From: an uncultured Verrucomicrobiota bacterium
GTDB taxonomy: Bacteria > Verrucomicrobiota > Verrucomicrobiia > Opitutales > Seribacteraceae
Direction: 5' to 3'
Assembly: GCA_902615835.1 (NCBI GenBank)
Contig: CACMQL010000014.1
Location: forward strand, 1-43,206
Length of the DNA stretch: 43,206 bases
The translations under genes and the position numbers were made by a program. The stretch's first letter is position 1. Each line of letters opens with the position of its first letter. Below are positions 17,730 to 26,915 of the stretch, one piece after another. The notes under the pieces were generated by a model. That model was not told the origin of the DNA, ran no database searches, and was given only the letters and a program-made list of their open reading frames with translations.

Positions 17730-18722
17730 TTAACGAAACTTTTTCGATACCAATGGCAAACTAGGAGGAAAAGTTATTTGATAGCCTTGTTTGATGGAAA
17801 ACCCACGAAGAAATTCAGATATATGAAGCATTTTCCCTCCAGGCTTTTGCAATTGAGTAATATCTAAAGCTCCTTTCCCGGTGCCAACAAAAAGCTTCGA
17901 ATCCTTGACTAGGATTTCACCTGGCTTCTTATTTATTTCTGATTCAATGGCACATTCGCCCACACGCAGGGGAATGCCCTCATAAAAAAAGACACTGCCT
18001 GGCCATGCCTTAAATGCACGAGTCCTCCATTCCAGTTGCTCTGCGGTTAGAGAAAACTCCAAGTACGCATCCTCTTTGCACAACTTACGGCAGTAAGAGA
18101 CCTGATTTGAATCCTGTATTTTTTCCGGAGCATCTCCATCAAGCAAGTTCGTTAGATAACGATCAAGCAATGGGACACATATTTTCGCTAATTTTTCTCG
18201 CACCGAAGCCCCGGTGTCATCCTTATCGATGGGTAAAAGTTGTTGACCAACTATTGGACCAGCGTCCATTTTCCTGACCATCCGCATCAGGGTCACTCCT
18301 GTTATTTTCTCGCCACAAGCCAGAGAAGTTTCAATTGGTGAGGCACCCCGATATGCCGGAAGCAGAGAGGCGTGCAGGTTATAACAACCATTTTTTGCGG
18401 AATCAAGAAAACCCTGACTTAATATATGTCCGTAAGCCATAGTAAGAGTGAGATCTACTTTTTGTTCCTCTAACCACTCAATTTCCTGTGCACCTGGTTT
18501 AGCCGGAGTTTTCACTTCCACACCCAAATCCGTTGCCCATGATTTGATTGGATTTGCTTGTAACTTCCTACCCCGACCACTCCTTCGGTCAGGCTGTGAT
18601 AAAACGCCAACGAGAGCAATTTCAGGCAATCGGAAAAGATGATTCAGTATCGGGATAGCGATTGAATCTGATCCACAAAAGGCAATTTTTTTCAAATTAG
18701 CATTTTTCAAGCGGATGATCAT
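17730..18722 (-). CDS. fmt: methionyl-tRNA formyltransferase
   Basis: Fmt formylates initiator Met-tRNA using 10-formyltetrahydrofolate. The product (330 residues from ATG 18722) has the N-terminal Rossmann-like part (LKKIAFCGSDSIAIPIL). The catalytic region reads CYNLHASLLPAYRGASPIE, with Asn and His, and the catalytic Asp is in KMDAGPIV. The C-terminal OB-fold tRNA-binding domain is present (FKAWPGSVFFYEGIPLRV). A TTG at 18746 would add 8 residues; neither start has a strong ribosome site. It lies downstream of the der terminator and 61 nt upstream of the LysM gene. Confidence 0.92.
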   Translation of the reverse strand: MIIRLKNANLKKIAFCGSDSIAIPILNHLFRLPEIALVGVLSQPDRRSGRGRKLQANPIKSWATDLGVEVKTPAKPGAQEIEWLEEQKVDLTLTMAYGHILSQGFLDSAKNGCYNLHASLLPAYRGASPIETSLACGEKITGVTLMRMVRKMDAGPIVGQQLLPIDKDDTGASVREKLAKICVPLLDRYLTNLLDGDAPEKIQDSNQVSYCRKLCKEDAYLEFSLTAEQLEWRTRAFKAWPGSVFFYEGIPLRVGECAIESEINKKPGEILVKDSKLFVGTGKGALDITQLQKPGGKMLHISEFLRGFSIKQGYQITFPPSLPLVSKKFR

Positions 18723-18760
18723 GAATGGTTTGGAGTTTTCACTCAATGCAAATTAGAAAC

Positions 18761-18784
18761 AAAAAAAGCCGCTTAGCGGCTTTT
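18761..18784 (-). terminator. intrinsic terminator of der (possibly bidirectional)
   Basis: A perfect hairpin GCCGC-TAA-GCGGC (768-780) extended by AAAA/TTTT pairs is followed on the minus strand by seven T residues (18767-18761). It lies 19 nt after the der stop, between der and fmt. fmt therefore probably has its own promoter or depends on read-through. Confidence 0.85.
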
Positions 18785-18803
18785 AAAAGTGGCTACAAGA
18801 TTT

Positions 18804-20207
18804 CTAGCTTTTCGTCTCTTCCTTATACCTCGCCTCTTTGCCTGCAAGGGAAAACTTGAGCGGGCACCCGGATAAACCAAACTTTTGGTGAATTCCTTTT
18901 TCTAAATAGCGACGGTAGGGATCTCCTAACTTATGCTCCCGGTTACAAAAAAGCTTTATGCGAAATGGTCGATTCTCCACCTGCACAGCGTAAAACACTT
19001 TAAATCTCTTCCCTTTAATCTTAGCCGGGGGACGATGCTCCCACATCTCGCCAATCAATTTATTAAGGGCGGAGGTTGAAATGGACTTGTCTAATCTAGA
19101 ATTTAGATCGCGTCCCATTTGCAGGAAATCCTTGATTGCATGTCCAGTCTGAGCAGAAACAAAGCATACGGGGGAATCCGGCATAAAGAAGAGTTCCTTG
19201 CGGATTGATTTGAGATAACTTTTGCGGAAATCTTTTTCATCCTCATAGCCGGGGAGCGGGTCTTTACGAAAACTCTCAAGGGCAAGATCCCATTTATTTA
19301 CAAGAATCGCCAGGGCCCTGCCCTCCTCTAAAATATGTCCAGCCAGTATCTTATCCTGCTTGGTAACCCCTTCCCTAGCATCAAGAACAAGGAAAACAAT
19401 ATCAACTTCCTCAATGGCATGCTTGGTACGGACGGCTGAAAAGTAATCAAGGGAAGTATCGATGCGTTTTCTTCTTTTTAAGCCCGCGGTGTCAAACAGT
19501 CTGAATTTCCATGGTTTCTGACCTTCTCCCACTTCATAATCAAAATCCAACTCAACCGTTTCCCTGGTGGTTCCGGGGACATCACTTACAATTAGGCGCT
19601 CCATATTGAGCAATCGGTTACATAAGGATGATTTTCCCACATTAGGACGTCCGACAAAAGCAATCTTGGTACGAAAATCCTGCCCATTTCCAGACAAGAG
19701 TGGAAGTTCTGGCAGTAATTCCAAAAGGAGTTTGGAAAGTACATCGATGCCATGATCGTGCTCTGCCGAAACATAAACCACATGCTGAAAACCAAGTTTT
19801 CCAAATTCTGCGGCGGCATAGTTTTTCTCCGGTTCATCCATCTTATTAACCACAAGCACCGGCGATTTCCCCATTTTACGAAATTTCACAGCCAGGGTTT
19901 CATCCAAAGGCAGCAATCCCTCACGGCCATTCACAACAAATAAGAGAAGGTTGGCTGCCTCGATGGCAAACTCAGCCTGATCTTCGGTAGCATCCTGGAT
20001 TTCCTGAGGAGTCATCTCGGGCAACATCCCAATCCCTCCTGTATCCATCAGGGCAAAACCATCCGGTGAATCAGCCACCACCACATCCCGGGTGACTCCC
20101 GGCCGATCGTGAACGATCGAAATACGTTTGCCCGCCAAACGGTTAAACAATCGGCTTTTTCCCACATTGGGCCTACCCACGATTGCTACGCTTACCTGTC
20201 CACCCAT
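18804..20207 (-). CDS. der: ribosome biogenesis GTPase Der (EngA)
   Basis: Der is a tandem-GTPase protein needed for 50S subunit assembly. The 467-residue product has G1 motifs GRPNVGKSRLFNRLAG (11-) and GRPNVGKSSLCNRLL (about 185). G3 motifs are MDTGGIG and FDTAGLKRRKRID, and G4 motifs are NKMD and NKWD. A C-terminal KH-like domain ends in the Lys/Arg-rich tail typical of the family. It is followed by the hairpin terminator and preceded (19 nt) by the aminotransferase gene. Confidence 0.95.
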   Translation of the reverse strand: MGGQVSVAIVGRPNVGKSRLFNRLAGKRISIVHDRPGVTRDVVVADSPDGFALMDTGGIGMLPEMTPQEIQDATEDQAEFAIEAANLLLFVVNGREGLLPLDETLAVKFRKMGKSPVLVVNKMDEPEKNYAAAEFGKLGFQHVVYVSAEHDHGIDVLSKLLLELLPELPLLSGNGQDFRTKIAFVGRPNVGKSSLCNRLLNMERLIVSDVPGTTRETVELDFDYEVGEGQKPWKFRLFDTAGLKRRKRIDTSLDYFSAVRTKHAIEEVDIVFLVLDAREGVTKQDKILAGHILEEGRALAILVNKWDLALESFRKDPLPGYEDEKDFRKSYLKSIRKELFFMPDSPVCFVSAQTGHAIKDFLQMGRDLNSRLDKSISTSALNKLIGEMWEHRPPAKIKGKRFKVFYAVQVENRPFRIKLFCNREHKLGDPYRRYLEKGIHQKFGLSGCPLKFSLAGKEARYKEETKS

Positions 20208-20226
20208 GATCAGTTAACAACGAATC

Positions 20227-21423
20227 CTAAACCACCGCTGAAACATTATCTGTTTCCGCGTGAATAGATTCAACGAATCTTTCCATACGATCCGCTGCTT
20301 CGACCAGCTTATCGTATGAAGTGGAAAAACTGGCTCTGACATGGCCTTGGCCATGGGGACCAAAAGAAGTGCCTGGTACCACTGCTACCTCCTGCTCACG
20401 AAGTAACCGATGGCAGAAATCCACTTCATTCATTCCCAGGGACAGAACATTCGGAAAAGCATAAAAGGAACCTCTGGGCAAATGACAACTTAATCCCATT
20501 TGATTAAATCTCCGGACAATAAAATTTCGTCGCTTTTGGTATTGTTCACGCATACGCATGACATCCTCGGTTCCATGTCGAAGTGCTTCGATGGCAGCCT
20601 CCTGACTTAAGATCGGGGCACACATCATACAATATTGATGAATTTTCATCATCGCTTCGATCAACCAATCGGGCCCACAGGCAAACCCAACCCTAAATCC
20701 AGTCATGGCAAAGCCTTTGGAGAAGCCGTGTAGCAAAATTGTTCTTTCCTTCATTCCTGGGAGATTAACAATACTGCAATGCTCTCCATCATAGGTCAGC
20801 TCGGCATAAATTTCGTCACTGATTACAATAAGATCTTTTGCCACCGCAAATTTCGCCAGCCTTTCGAGCTTTTGTTTGTCTGCTGTTCCTCCGGTTGGGT
20901 TGGTCGGGAAATTGAGTAAGAGAATTTTACAACCAGGTTCCCATGCTTTTTCGAAAGCTTCCGGATCGAGAGAAAAGGATTGCTCGGGAATGGTGCCCAC
21001 GGGAATGGCTTCGCCAAAAGCAAGACTAACACTGGGAGCATAAGAAACATAGCAAGGCTCATGATAGAGCACCTTGTCACCAGGGTTGAGAATCGCCCGC
21101 AAAGCAATGTCAATGGCCTCCGAAACTCCGACTGTAACGAGAATTTCGGATTGTGGATCGTATTCAGGACCAAAAAACGAAGATACATAAGATGAAATTT
21201 CTTTCCGTAAACTAAGCAGTCCCCGGTTGTCCGTGTAAGAAGTTTTCCCTTTCTCCAGAGCAAAAATAGAGGCTTCCCGGATTTTCCAAGGAGTAATAAA
21301 GTCAGGTTCTCCAATCCCTAAGGAAATAGCCTGCGGCATTTCTGACACGATGGCAAAAAAGTCCCTTATCCCTGAACGGGGTAGGTTTTTGATGTGTTCT
21401 GCAATGTAATCTTGGGGGTTCAT
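20227..21423 (-). CDS. class I/II PLP aminotransferase
   Basis: This 398-residue fold-type I aminotransferase has LGIGEPDFITPWKIREA near the N-terminus, then TSYTDNRGLLSLRKEI and EPCYVSYAPSVSLAFGE. The region NFPTNPTGGTADKQ precedes SDEIYAELTYDG and the PLP lysine motif GFSKGFAMTGFRVGF. The C-terminus has PHGQGHVRASFSTSYD. The substrate is not evident. It lies 6 nt downstream of an Lrp/AsnC-type regulator, a pairing typical of amino-acid-responsive aminotransferases, so the two are probably co-regulated. Confidence 0.85.
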   Translation of the reverse strand: MNPQDYIAEHIKNLPRSGIRDFFAIVSEMPQAISLGIGEPDFITPWKIREASIFALEKGKTSYTDNRGLLSLRKEISSYVSSFFGPEYDPQSEILVTVGVSEAIDIALRAILNPGDKVLYHEPCYVSYAPSVSLAFGEAIPVGTIPEQSFSLDPEAFEKAWEPGCKILLLNFPTNPTGGTADKQKLERLAKFAVAKDLIVISDEIYAELTYDGEHCSIVNLPGMKERTILLHGFSKGFAMTGFRVGFACGPDWLIEAMMKIHQYCMMCAPILSQEAAIEALRHGTEDVMRMREQYQKRRNFIVRRFNQMGLSCHLPRGSFYAFPNVLSLGMNEVDFCHRLLREQEVAVVPGTSFGPHGQGHVRASFSTSYDKLVEAADRMERFVESIHAETDNVSAVV

Positions 21424-21429
21424 TAATCT

Positions 21430-21912
21430 TTAAGCACTTACCGGAGGCTTTTCGTTCATCTCTCCTTCCACAGATAAAAGATGTCCGTGCTCCTTGTAGG
21501 ATCTGAGTAAAAAATGGGTAGCAGTCGAAAGTACACCTTCGATGGTTGAAAGCCTCTCGGATACAAAGGAAGCTACTGCATGCAGGTTTTCACCCTGGAC
21601 AATCACCATCAAATCGTAGGCACCTGACATCAAATGACAGGCTTCCACCTCATCGAATTTTGAAATTCGATGGGCCAAGCGGTCGAATCCCCCTTCCCTT
21701 TCAGGACTTATTTTCACCTCAATTAAAGCATTTACGGCGTTGGAAGAACTTTTAGATGGGTGAAGCAGGGGAACCCAACCCAATAAGACTCCACTCTCTT
21801 TAAGTTCCCGCAGTTGTTTTTCCACATCCTCTTCCCCAAGATCGAGGATTTTCGCAAGCTTGGAAGAATCAGGATCTGCTGTTTCCTGAAGAATTTTGAG
21901 TAAGTCACTCAT
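21430..21912 (-). CDS. Lrp/AsnC-family transcriptional regulator
   Basis: A 160-residue DNA-binding protein. The N-terminus forms a short winged helix-turn-helix (SKLAKILDLGEEDVEKQLRE, ESGVLLGWVPLL). The C-terminal RAM domain shows NALIEVKISPE, FDEVEACHLMSGAYDLMVIV and the IEGVLSTATHFLLR strand. It would bind an amino acid and act on its own operon and probably on the aminotransferase gene 6 nt downstream. The N-terminal HTH is somewhat short and diverged, so I rate the family but not the effector. Confidence 0.8.
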   Translation of the reverse strand: MSDLLKILQETADPDSSKLAKILDLGEEDVEKQLRELKESGVLLGWVPLLHPSKSSSNAVNALIEVKISPEREGGFDRLAHRISKFDEVEACHLMSGAYDLMVIVQGENLHAVASFVSERLSTIEGVLSTATHFLLRSYKEHGHLLSVEGEMNEKPPVSA

Positions 21913-21969
21913 TGTGAAAAGGTTTTATTGTAACCAAGACACCTCAAAGGTAAAGAAGCAAAGGCCAAA

Positions 21970-22524
21970 CTAGATGCCAAGGTGAAGGAGTAAGCGAAAA
22001 ATTGCATTTAATCCAATTGAATGAGTGATTCTTTCTTCTTTCACCATTCTCTTAAGATTCTCAATTGGATGTAATTCAGTGACAAGTTCTTCGTGTTGAT
22101 CAAAGGCAAGCTTAGCGGTCTTCTTCACCTCTTCAACAAGCACAAAATGACATTGATTGGATAGAATAGCAGCGTTGGGTCGGGCACTCCCAATCAAAGA
22201 CGGGTTCTCACCAACAAAGCCCGTTTCCTCTTTCAATTCCCGTAAACCCGCATCAATGGGATTTTCATTTTTTTCAATCACTCCGCCAGGGGGCTCGAGC
22301 GAAAACTCCCGTGTTCCATATCGAAATTGCTTCACCAAGACCAATTCCCTTTCAGGAGTTATGGCTAATACATTGACCCATGAATTTGTATCCAAAACAA
22401 AAAAATCTCCCTCCACCCCATCAGATTTTCGACGGAATCGCTGTTTATAAACTTCAAAAATCCGGCAATCCGCATGCAAATCATTTTCTTTCAAATCCCA
22501 ATGACTGGGAGAATGACTACTCAC
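21970..22524 (-). CDS. NUDIX hydrolase (ADP-ribose pyrophosphatase-like)
   Basis: A 184-residue protein with an exact NUDIX box (G-x5-E-x7-RELKEETGF) read in GVIEKNENPIDAGLRELKEE plus TGF. The context EREL.LVKQFRYGTREFSLEPPGG is typical of ADP-sugar pyrophosphatases. It would hydrolyse a nucleoside-diphosphate derivative in the cytosol. It overlaps the gmhB stop by 8 nt, so it is translated from the same message as the heptose genes. The precise substrate is unknown. Confidence 0.88.
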   Translation of the reverse strand: MSSHSPSHWDLKENDLHADCRIFEVYKQRFRRKSDGVEGDFFVLDTNSWVNVLAITPERELVLVKQFRYGTREFSLEPPGGVIEKNENPIDAGLRELKEETGFVGENPSLIGSARPNAAILSNQCHFVLVEEVKKTAKLAFDQHEELVTELHPIENLKRMVKEERITHSIGLNAIFRLLLHLGI

Positions 22525-23068
22525 TTAATAAAATCTCCATTTCCGCAAATTCGTTAAGATCCTCATAAACAGGGACACCTCTAATTTGTGCTTTGCTCAA
22601 CAAATCTTCATCAATCGGTTTTCCGGTCCTCACCAGTGCACCCCTCATACCTGCATTCATTCCCGTTTGCGGATCAATCCATTTATCCCCGACCACCCAG
22701 CATTTCGCTGGATCCAGATCAAACTTCTTAGTCATCTCGTTTTCAAATTTTGGAGATGGCTTTCGGTATCTTCCTTTCTCTTCAGGTGACTCAGGGGCTA
22801 TGCACACTTCGGTGAAAAAGTCTTCCGGCCAGCCAAAGTCTTGTAACATCTTTTTATTACAAGCAAACACATCAGACCACTCATAGTAGCCGCGGGTGAT
22901 GCCCGATTGATTAGTGTGCATGAACAAAAAATACCCTAATTGCCTGACTTTTTCTAACGCACGGGAGATTTCCGGAATAATCTCAACTTTTGCAGGATCT
23001 TTCAGGTAATGAGCATCCCGAATTAAGGTTCCATCCCGGTCGAGAAAGATTGCCCGCTTTTCAGCCAT
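22517..23068 (-). CDS. gmhB: HAD-family GmhB-like heptose bisphosphate phosphatase
   Basis: A 183-residue HAD phosphatase. The nucleophile motif is FLDRDGTLI, and HTNQSGITRGYY and VGDKWIDPQTGMNAG give motifs II and IV. It should act on D-glycero-β-D-manno-heptose 1,7-bisphosphate (position 7) in the ADP-heptose pathway, supported by hldA directly upstream (stop and start abut). The loop that in canonical GmhB carries a Cys/His zinc site reads CIAPESPEEKGRYRKPSP here, with the extra cysteines missing. A histidinol-phosphatase-like or other sugar-phosphate activity is an alternative. Confidence 0.8.
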   Translation of the reverse strand: MAEKRAIFLDRDGTLIRDAHYLKDPAKVEIIPEISRALEKVRQLGYFLFMHTNQSGITRGYYEWSDVFACNKKMLQDFGWPEDFFTEVCIAPESPEEKGRYRKPSPKFENEMTKKFDLDPAKCWVVGDKWIDPQTGMNAGMRGALVRTGKPIDEDLLSKAQIRGVPVYEDLNEFAEMEILLSE

Positions 23069-24022
23069 CTACTCGAAAAATTGCAGAATTTCCGCTGGAG
23101 ATGCCGTTGCAGTTCCCACTTTTCCAACCACCACTCCTGCGGCGATGTTAGCGAACTCAGCTGCTTGCTGGAAATCCAATTTCGTGATTAAACCAAGGGT
23201 CAAGGCAGCAATAACTGTATCTCCCGCTCCTGAAACATCGAAAACCTCCCTTGCAGAGGTTGGAATGATTCCGTTTACTTTTCCATCTTCCGCCAAAAGC
23301 ATACCCTCTGATCCAAGGGTCACCGCAAGCATCTTAGGGGCAAATTTTTCAAAAATTTTACTGGCCACTTTCTGCCAGGGAAAAGGATCACTACTCTGCC
23401 TGGAATATCCTGCCAACTCAAGGGCTTCCAAACGATTTGGAGTTAATAAATCATGACTTGCATATTCAAGCAAACGACTGGGTTTCGGATCAATGGAAAC
23501 AAATTTTGCATGCTCACTGACGAGTCTTAGAAGCTGATTGCTGATAAAACCCTTACCATAATCAGATATGATCACACCATCCGAACGGCTGACTTTTTCG
23601 ATAATGTCGTTACTAAGGGTTCCTAAATCGGGAGAATAGCATTGCTGAGAAGCCTCCCGATCCACCCGACAAATTTGCTGATTTGATGCAGTTACCCTAG
23701 ATTTGCATATGGTTGGAGCAGATGAGAAACGATAGCTTGCATCCACCTCAATTTTTTCTTGGCGTAATATTTTCACCAATTCATCGCCTCGATCATCACT
23801 TCCGAACCAGCCAATAGTCTCCACTTTAGCTCCCAAAGCTCTGATATTTAAAGCCACATTTGCCGCTCCCCCGGCAACAGACTTTTCTTCCCTAACCGCC
23901 AAAACCGGCACCGGTGCTTCAGGAGAAATTCGTTCAACCTCTCCAATAACATATCGGTCCAACATCACATCACCGATAACGAGGACATTTAGGCTCTTGA
24001 TTCGTTCAAATAATTCTTTCAT
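23069..24022 (-). CDS. hldA: heptose 7-phosphate kinase (HldA / HldE N-domain, PfkB family)
   Basis: This 317-residue PfkB-family sugar kinase is of the RfaE1/HldA type, making D-glycero-D-manno-heptose 1,7-bisphosphate for LPS inner core. Seen are GDVMLDRYVIGEVERISPEA, the glycine pair in VAGGAANVALNIRALGA, DYGKGFIS, SIDPKPS and TPNRLEAL. The catalytic anion hole/base is in DVSGAGDTVIAALTLG. It has no C-terminal nucleotidyltransferase domain, so the HldC part must be elsewhere. The next gene, gmhB, starts directly after its TAG. The 15-nt gap to the divergent DUF192 gene leaves almost no room for separate promoters. Confidence 0.92.
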   Translation of the reverse strand: MKELFERIKSLNVLVIGDVMLDRYVIGEVERISPEAPVPVLAVREEKSVAGGAANVALNIRALGAKVETIGWFGSDDRGDELVKILRQEKIEVDASYRFSSAPTICKSRVTASNQQICRVDREASQQCYSPDLGTLSNDIIEKVSRSDGVIISDYGKGFISNQLLRLVSEHAKFVSIDPKPSRLLEYASHDLLTPNRLEALELAGYSRQSSDPFPWQKVASKIFEKFAPKMLAVTLGSEGMLLAEDGKVNGIIPTSAREVFDVSGAGDTVIAALTLGLITKLDFQQAAEFANIAAGVVVGKVGTATASPAEILQFFE

Positions 24023-24037
24023 CTGTAAGTATTGAAG

Positions 24038-24559
24038 ATGGTGAAATTAAGCAAAGCCAAGGCAATTTTTTTCTGTTTAATTGTTTTTTATCCGGGATGT
24101 AAGGAAACTGAAGGAAACAGGGAATTTGAAAAAACTGAGCGAAGCGAAAATCGTTTTTTTAACTTTGAAATAGGAGGGGTCCCCTTACGAGTCGAAGTGG
24201 CTGCCTTGCCTGAGGAGAGAGCCAAGGGTCTAATGTTTCGAGACTCAATGGGATTGAATGAAGGCATGATATTTATCTTTGTGGAAGGAACATCCCAACG
24301 ATTTTGGATGAAAAACACAAGAATACCACTGGATATTGGTTATATCTCAACAACTGGGGTTTTACTTGAAATACACAAAGCCAAACCACTTGACATTTCT
24401 GGAGTTCCTTCACGATCCAATGACATCAAATTTGTTTTAGAATTAAATGCTGGAGCTTACAAAAAATTGGGCATCCCAATTGGTACACGAATTTCACTAG
24501 AAGAGGTCTCGAAATTGCTGGATGGATGTGGTTTGAACCCTAAAGACTACAACTTGTAA
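24038..24559 (+). CDS. DUF192 family exported protein
   Basis: A 173-residue protein from ATG 24038, with an N-terminal hydrophobic segment (AIFFCLIVFYPGC) that could be a lipobox with a non-canonical YPGC. The DUF192 (PF02643) core is clear: EERAKGLMFRDSM, GMIFIFVEGTSQRFWMKNTR, IPLDIGYIS and VLELNAGAYKKLGI. The family's biochemical role is unknown; members are usually periplasmic or lipoproteins. A TTG at 24032 would add two residues. It converges on galE with a 9-nt gap and no visible terminator. Confidence 0.85.
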   Translation: MVKLSKAKAIFFCLIVFYPGCKETEGNREFEKTERSENRFFNFEIGGVPLRVEVAALPEERAKGLMFRDSMGLNEGMIFIFVEGTSQRFWMKNTRIPLDIGYISTTGVLLEIHKAKPLDISGVPSRSNDIKFVLELNAGAYKKLGIPIGTRISLEEVSKLLDGCGLNPKDYNL

Positions 24560-24568
24560 AGATAAATT

Positions 24569-25588
24569 CTAGCTGTAACCGTTCGGATTCTTGTTTTGCC
24601 AATTCCACGCATCACGCAACATCTCCACCAGGTCGTACTTTGATTCCCATCCAAGCTTCATTTTAGCATAGGCGGGATCCGCCCACGCTTCGGTCACATC
24701 GCCAGGTCGTCGAGGAGCAAATTCATAGGCAATACGGATTTCATTGGCTTTTTCAAAAGCGTCAATCACTTCCAAGACTGAAGAACCTCTTCCAGTACCT
24801 AAATTACAGACAAAACTTTCTCCACTGCATTCTAATACCTGCAAAGCTTGAAGATGGGCATCCGCCAAATCAACCACATGTAAATAATCTCGCACTGCAG
24901 TACCATCACAAGTGGGGTAATCGTTTCCGAAAATCTTTAGTTTTTCCAACTTTCCTGAAGCCACCTGGCAGACAAAAGGCACAAGATTATCGGGGATGCC
25001 ATGGGGATCCTCGCCAATTTCTCCGCTCTCATGGGCACCAATGGGATTAAAATAACGAAGAACTCCACAACAAAAATCAGGATCAGACTTGGAATAATCC
25101 TCGATAATTCCTTCCATTACATATTTAGTACGACCGTAAGGACTGGAAACCACGCCTACTGGAAATCTTTCGGAAATGGGAACTGTTTTAGGTTCCCCGT
25201 ATACTGTACAGGATGAACTAAACACAAGTTGCTTAACTCCTGCCTTTTGCATTTCTTCAAGCAAAATGACGGAGCCTGAGACATTATTACGATAATATTT
25301 CAATGGAAATTCAGTTGATTCTCCCACCGCCTTAAGGGCAGCAAAATGAATCACGGATGTAATATCTGCATGTTCTGCAAAAATCTTCCCAAGTTTTTTT
25401 CCATCCGTGATGTCCCCTTCCACAACAAGCGGACTCTTTCCGCATATGTTCGAAACCCTCTTCAGGGATTCTGGCGAAGAGTTTGAAAAATTATCAATAA
25501 CTATCACATCCTTGCCTGACTGTAGGAGCGCAAGCACGGTATGACTGCCGATGTAACCCGAACCACCGGTTACTAAGACCTTACTCAT
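24569..25588 (-). CDS. galE: UDP-glucose/UDP-hexose 4-epimerase
   Basis: This 339-residue short-chain dehydrogenase/reductase epimerase interconverts UDP-glucose and UDP-galactose (or the N-acetyl forms). It has the NAD motif VTGGSGYIGSHTVLALL, SSSCTVYGEP, the catalytic YxxxK in SPYGRTK, RYFNPIGAHESGEIGEDP, and the C-terminal RRPGDVTEAWADPAYAKMKL. It overlaps the initiating sugar-transferase gene by 4 nt, suggesting it supplies the activated sugar for that glycan. Substrate choice (Glc/Gal versus GlcNAc/GalNAc) cannot be fixed from sequence. Confidence 0.92.
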   Translation of the reverse strand: MSKVLVTGGSGYIGSHTVLALLQSGKDVIVIDNFSNSSPESLKRVSNICGKSPLVVEGDITDGKKLGKIFAEHADITSVIHFAALKAVGESTEFPLKYYRNNVSGSVILLEEMQKAGVKQLVFSSSCTVYGEPKTVPISERFPVGVVSSPYGRTKYVMEGIIEDYSKSDPDFCCGVLRYFNPIGAHESGEIGEDPHGIPDNLVPFVCQVASGKLEKLKIFGNDYPTCDGTAVRDYLHVVDLADAHLQALQVLECSGESFVCNLGTGRGSSVLEVIDAFEKANEIRIAYEFAPRRPGDVTEAWADPAYAKMKLGWESKYDLVEMLRDAWNWQNKNPNGYS

Positions 25589-26898
25589 CGACTGCCCTTT
25601 CCAATGGATCTCAGAGTGGCCAGAATAATTTCAAAATCCAGGGCAAAGGAAAGATTCCGCAGGTAATAAAGGTCAAAAGCCAGTTTTTGCTCCGATGCAT
25701 CCATACTGGAAGCATACCTGTACTTGATCTGTGCCCAGCCGGTGATTCCGGGTTTGACCAAGTGTCTCGTATTCCAGTGGGGTACTTTTAAAAGAAGTTC
25801 CTGCTGAAACTCCGGCCTCTCAGGTCTTGGACCCACGATCGACATATCCCCCTTAATGACATTCCAAAATTGTGGAATCTCATCGATTCTTAACTTTCGC
25901 AGAAATTTGCCAAGACTGGTAATACGAATGTCGTTTTCTCTCGCCCAGGCAGCACCCTCTCTTTCTGCATCCTTTTTCATGGTACGGATTTTATATATGG
26001 TAAAATTTCTATTATGGAAGCCAGTTCGAGTTTGTCGGAAAATGAGGGGAAAACCCGATTCTATTAAGACCAATAAAAAAACGAAAAATAGCAAAGGTGC
26101 AGTGAGAATCAAAGCTATGACTGAAAAAATCACATCAGCAATCCGTTTCAGTTTTAAAGCGACTGGGTTCCGCATTCTCAAGTCCAATTTGGTGAGCCAT
26201 GACTGATTCACTTCAGCGGGAGGAATACAGCCCAAATATTTCTGCCAAAAATCGAGTAACCCGATGACTTGTGTTCCCTGTGAAAGAATTTTAACAATAT
26301 CAAAATCGATATCTGAATTTTCTTCATCAATTGCGAGTAGGTCGACATTTTTAGCCTTACAAATTCTTTCAATACTTTGATTGTCTTGGAAATCTGTGGA
26401 ATGAGGATCAACCCATTTGAAAAGTTGGGGTCTGTCTTGGCTTGCCTCAATAATTTGATCGCGTCTTTGTGGGGAAAGAAAAAGTAAACACCTAGTGGGG
26501 TGATTGGAAAAAAATTTATTTATTAAGAGATTGGATGCGAACGAACCGATCGCAGTACCCAAGAGAATCTTACCAAGTGCAAATCTGCCAATGAATGAAT
26601 ACTCTACGGCCCAAACCACAACAAGAAGAGTCAAAGTCGCTAAAGATGCATTTAACAAAGGAAGCAGAAAAGATTTGGCCAAACCAATCTGAAAATTTGG
26701 CTCCCTGACTCCGAGAAATTCACCAAACAAAAGAAAAGATAAGCTAAAGGACAACCCATAGATCAACACGCGCTCCTTTGAAACTAAAACCAAGGTTTCA
26801 CTTGCCGGTGAGAAAAAAAGCGGGACGACAAGAACAACCGATAACGCAATGAGCAGGTCAAAAAAAACTTTGCAAGATTTTTCCATTCTCGAATCCAT
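25585..26898 (-). CDS. polyprenyl glycosylphosphotransferase (WbaP/WcaJ-type initiating sugar transferase)
   Basis: This enzyme transfers a sugar-1-phosphate to undecaprenyl phosphate to start repeat-unit assembly at the inner membrane. The 437-residue product has four N-terminal hydrophobic helices (about 12-140), a CoA-binding-like middle region (KNVDLLAIDEENS) and a fifth helix (VIFSVIALILTAPLLFFVFL). The catalytic C-terminal domain shows IFRQTRTGFHNRNFTIYKIR, LRKLRIDEIPQFWNVIKGDM, SIVGPRPERPEF and KPGITGWAQIKYRY. It is the second initiator type in this locus beside the WecA/TagO-like gene. Confidence 0.93.
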   Translation of the reverse strand: MDSRMEKSCKVFFDLLIALSVVLVVPLFFSPASETLVLVSKERVLIYGLSFSLSFLLFGEFLGVREPNFQIGLAKSFLLPLLNASLATLTLLVVVWAVEYSFIGRFALGKILLGTAIGSFASNLLINKFFSNHPTRCLLFLSPQRRDQIIEASQDRPQLFKWVDPHSTDFQDNQSIERICKAKNVDLLAIDEENSDIDFDIVKILSQGTQVIGLLDFWQKYLGCIPPAEVNQSWLTKLDLRMRNPVALKLKRIADVIFSVIALILTAPLLFFVFLLVLIESGFPLIFRQTRTGFHNRNFTIYKIRTMKKDAEREGAAWARENDIRITSLGKFLRKLRIDEIPQFWNVIKGDMSIVGPRPERPEFQQELLLKVPHWNTRHLVKPGITGWAQIKYRYASSMDASEQKLAFDLYYLRNLSFALDFEIILATLRSIGKGSR

Positions 26899-26915
26899 CT
26901 ATTCAAAAGTGCTTC

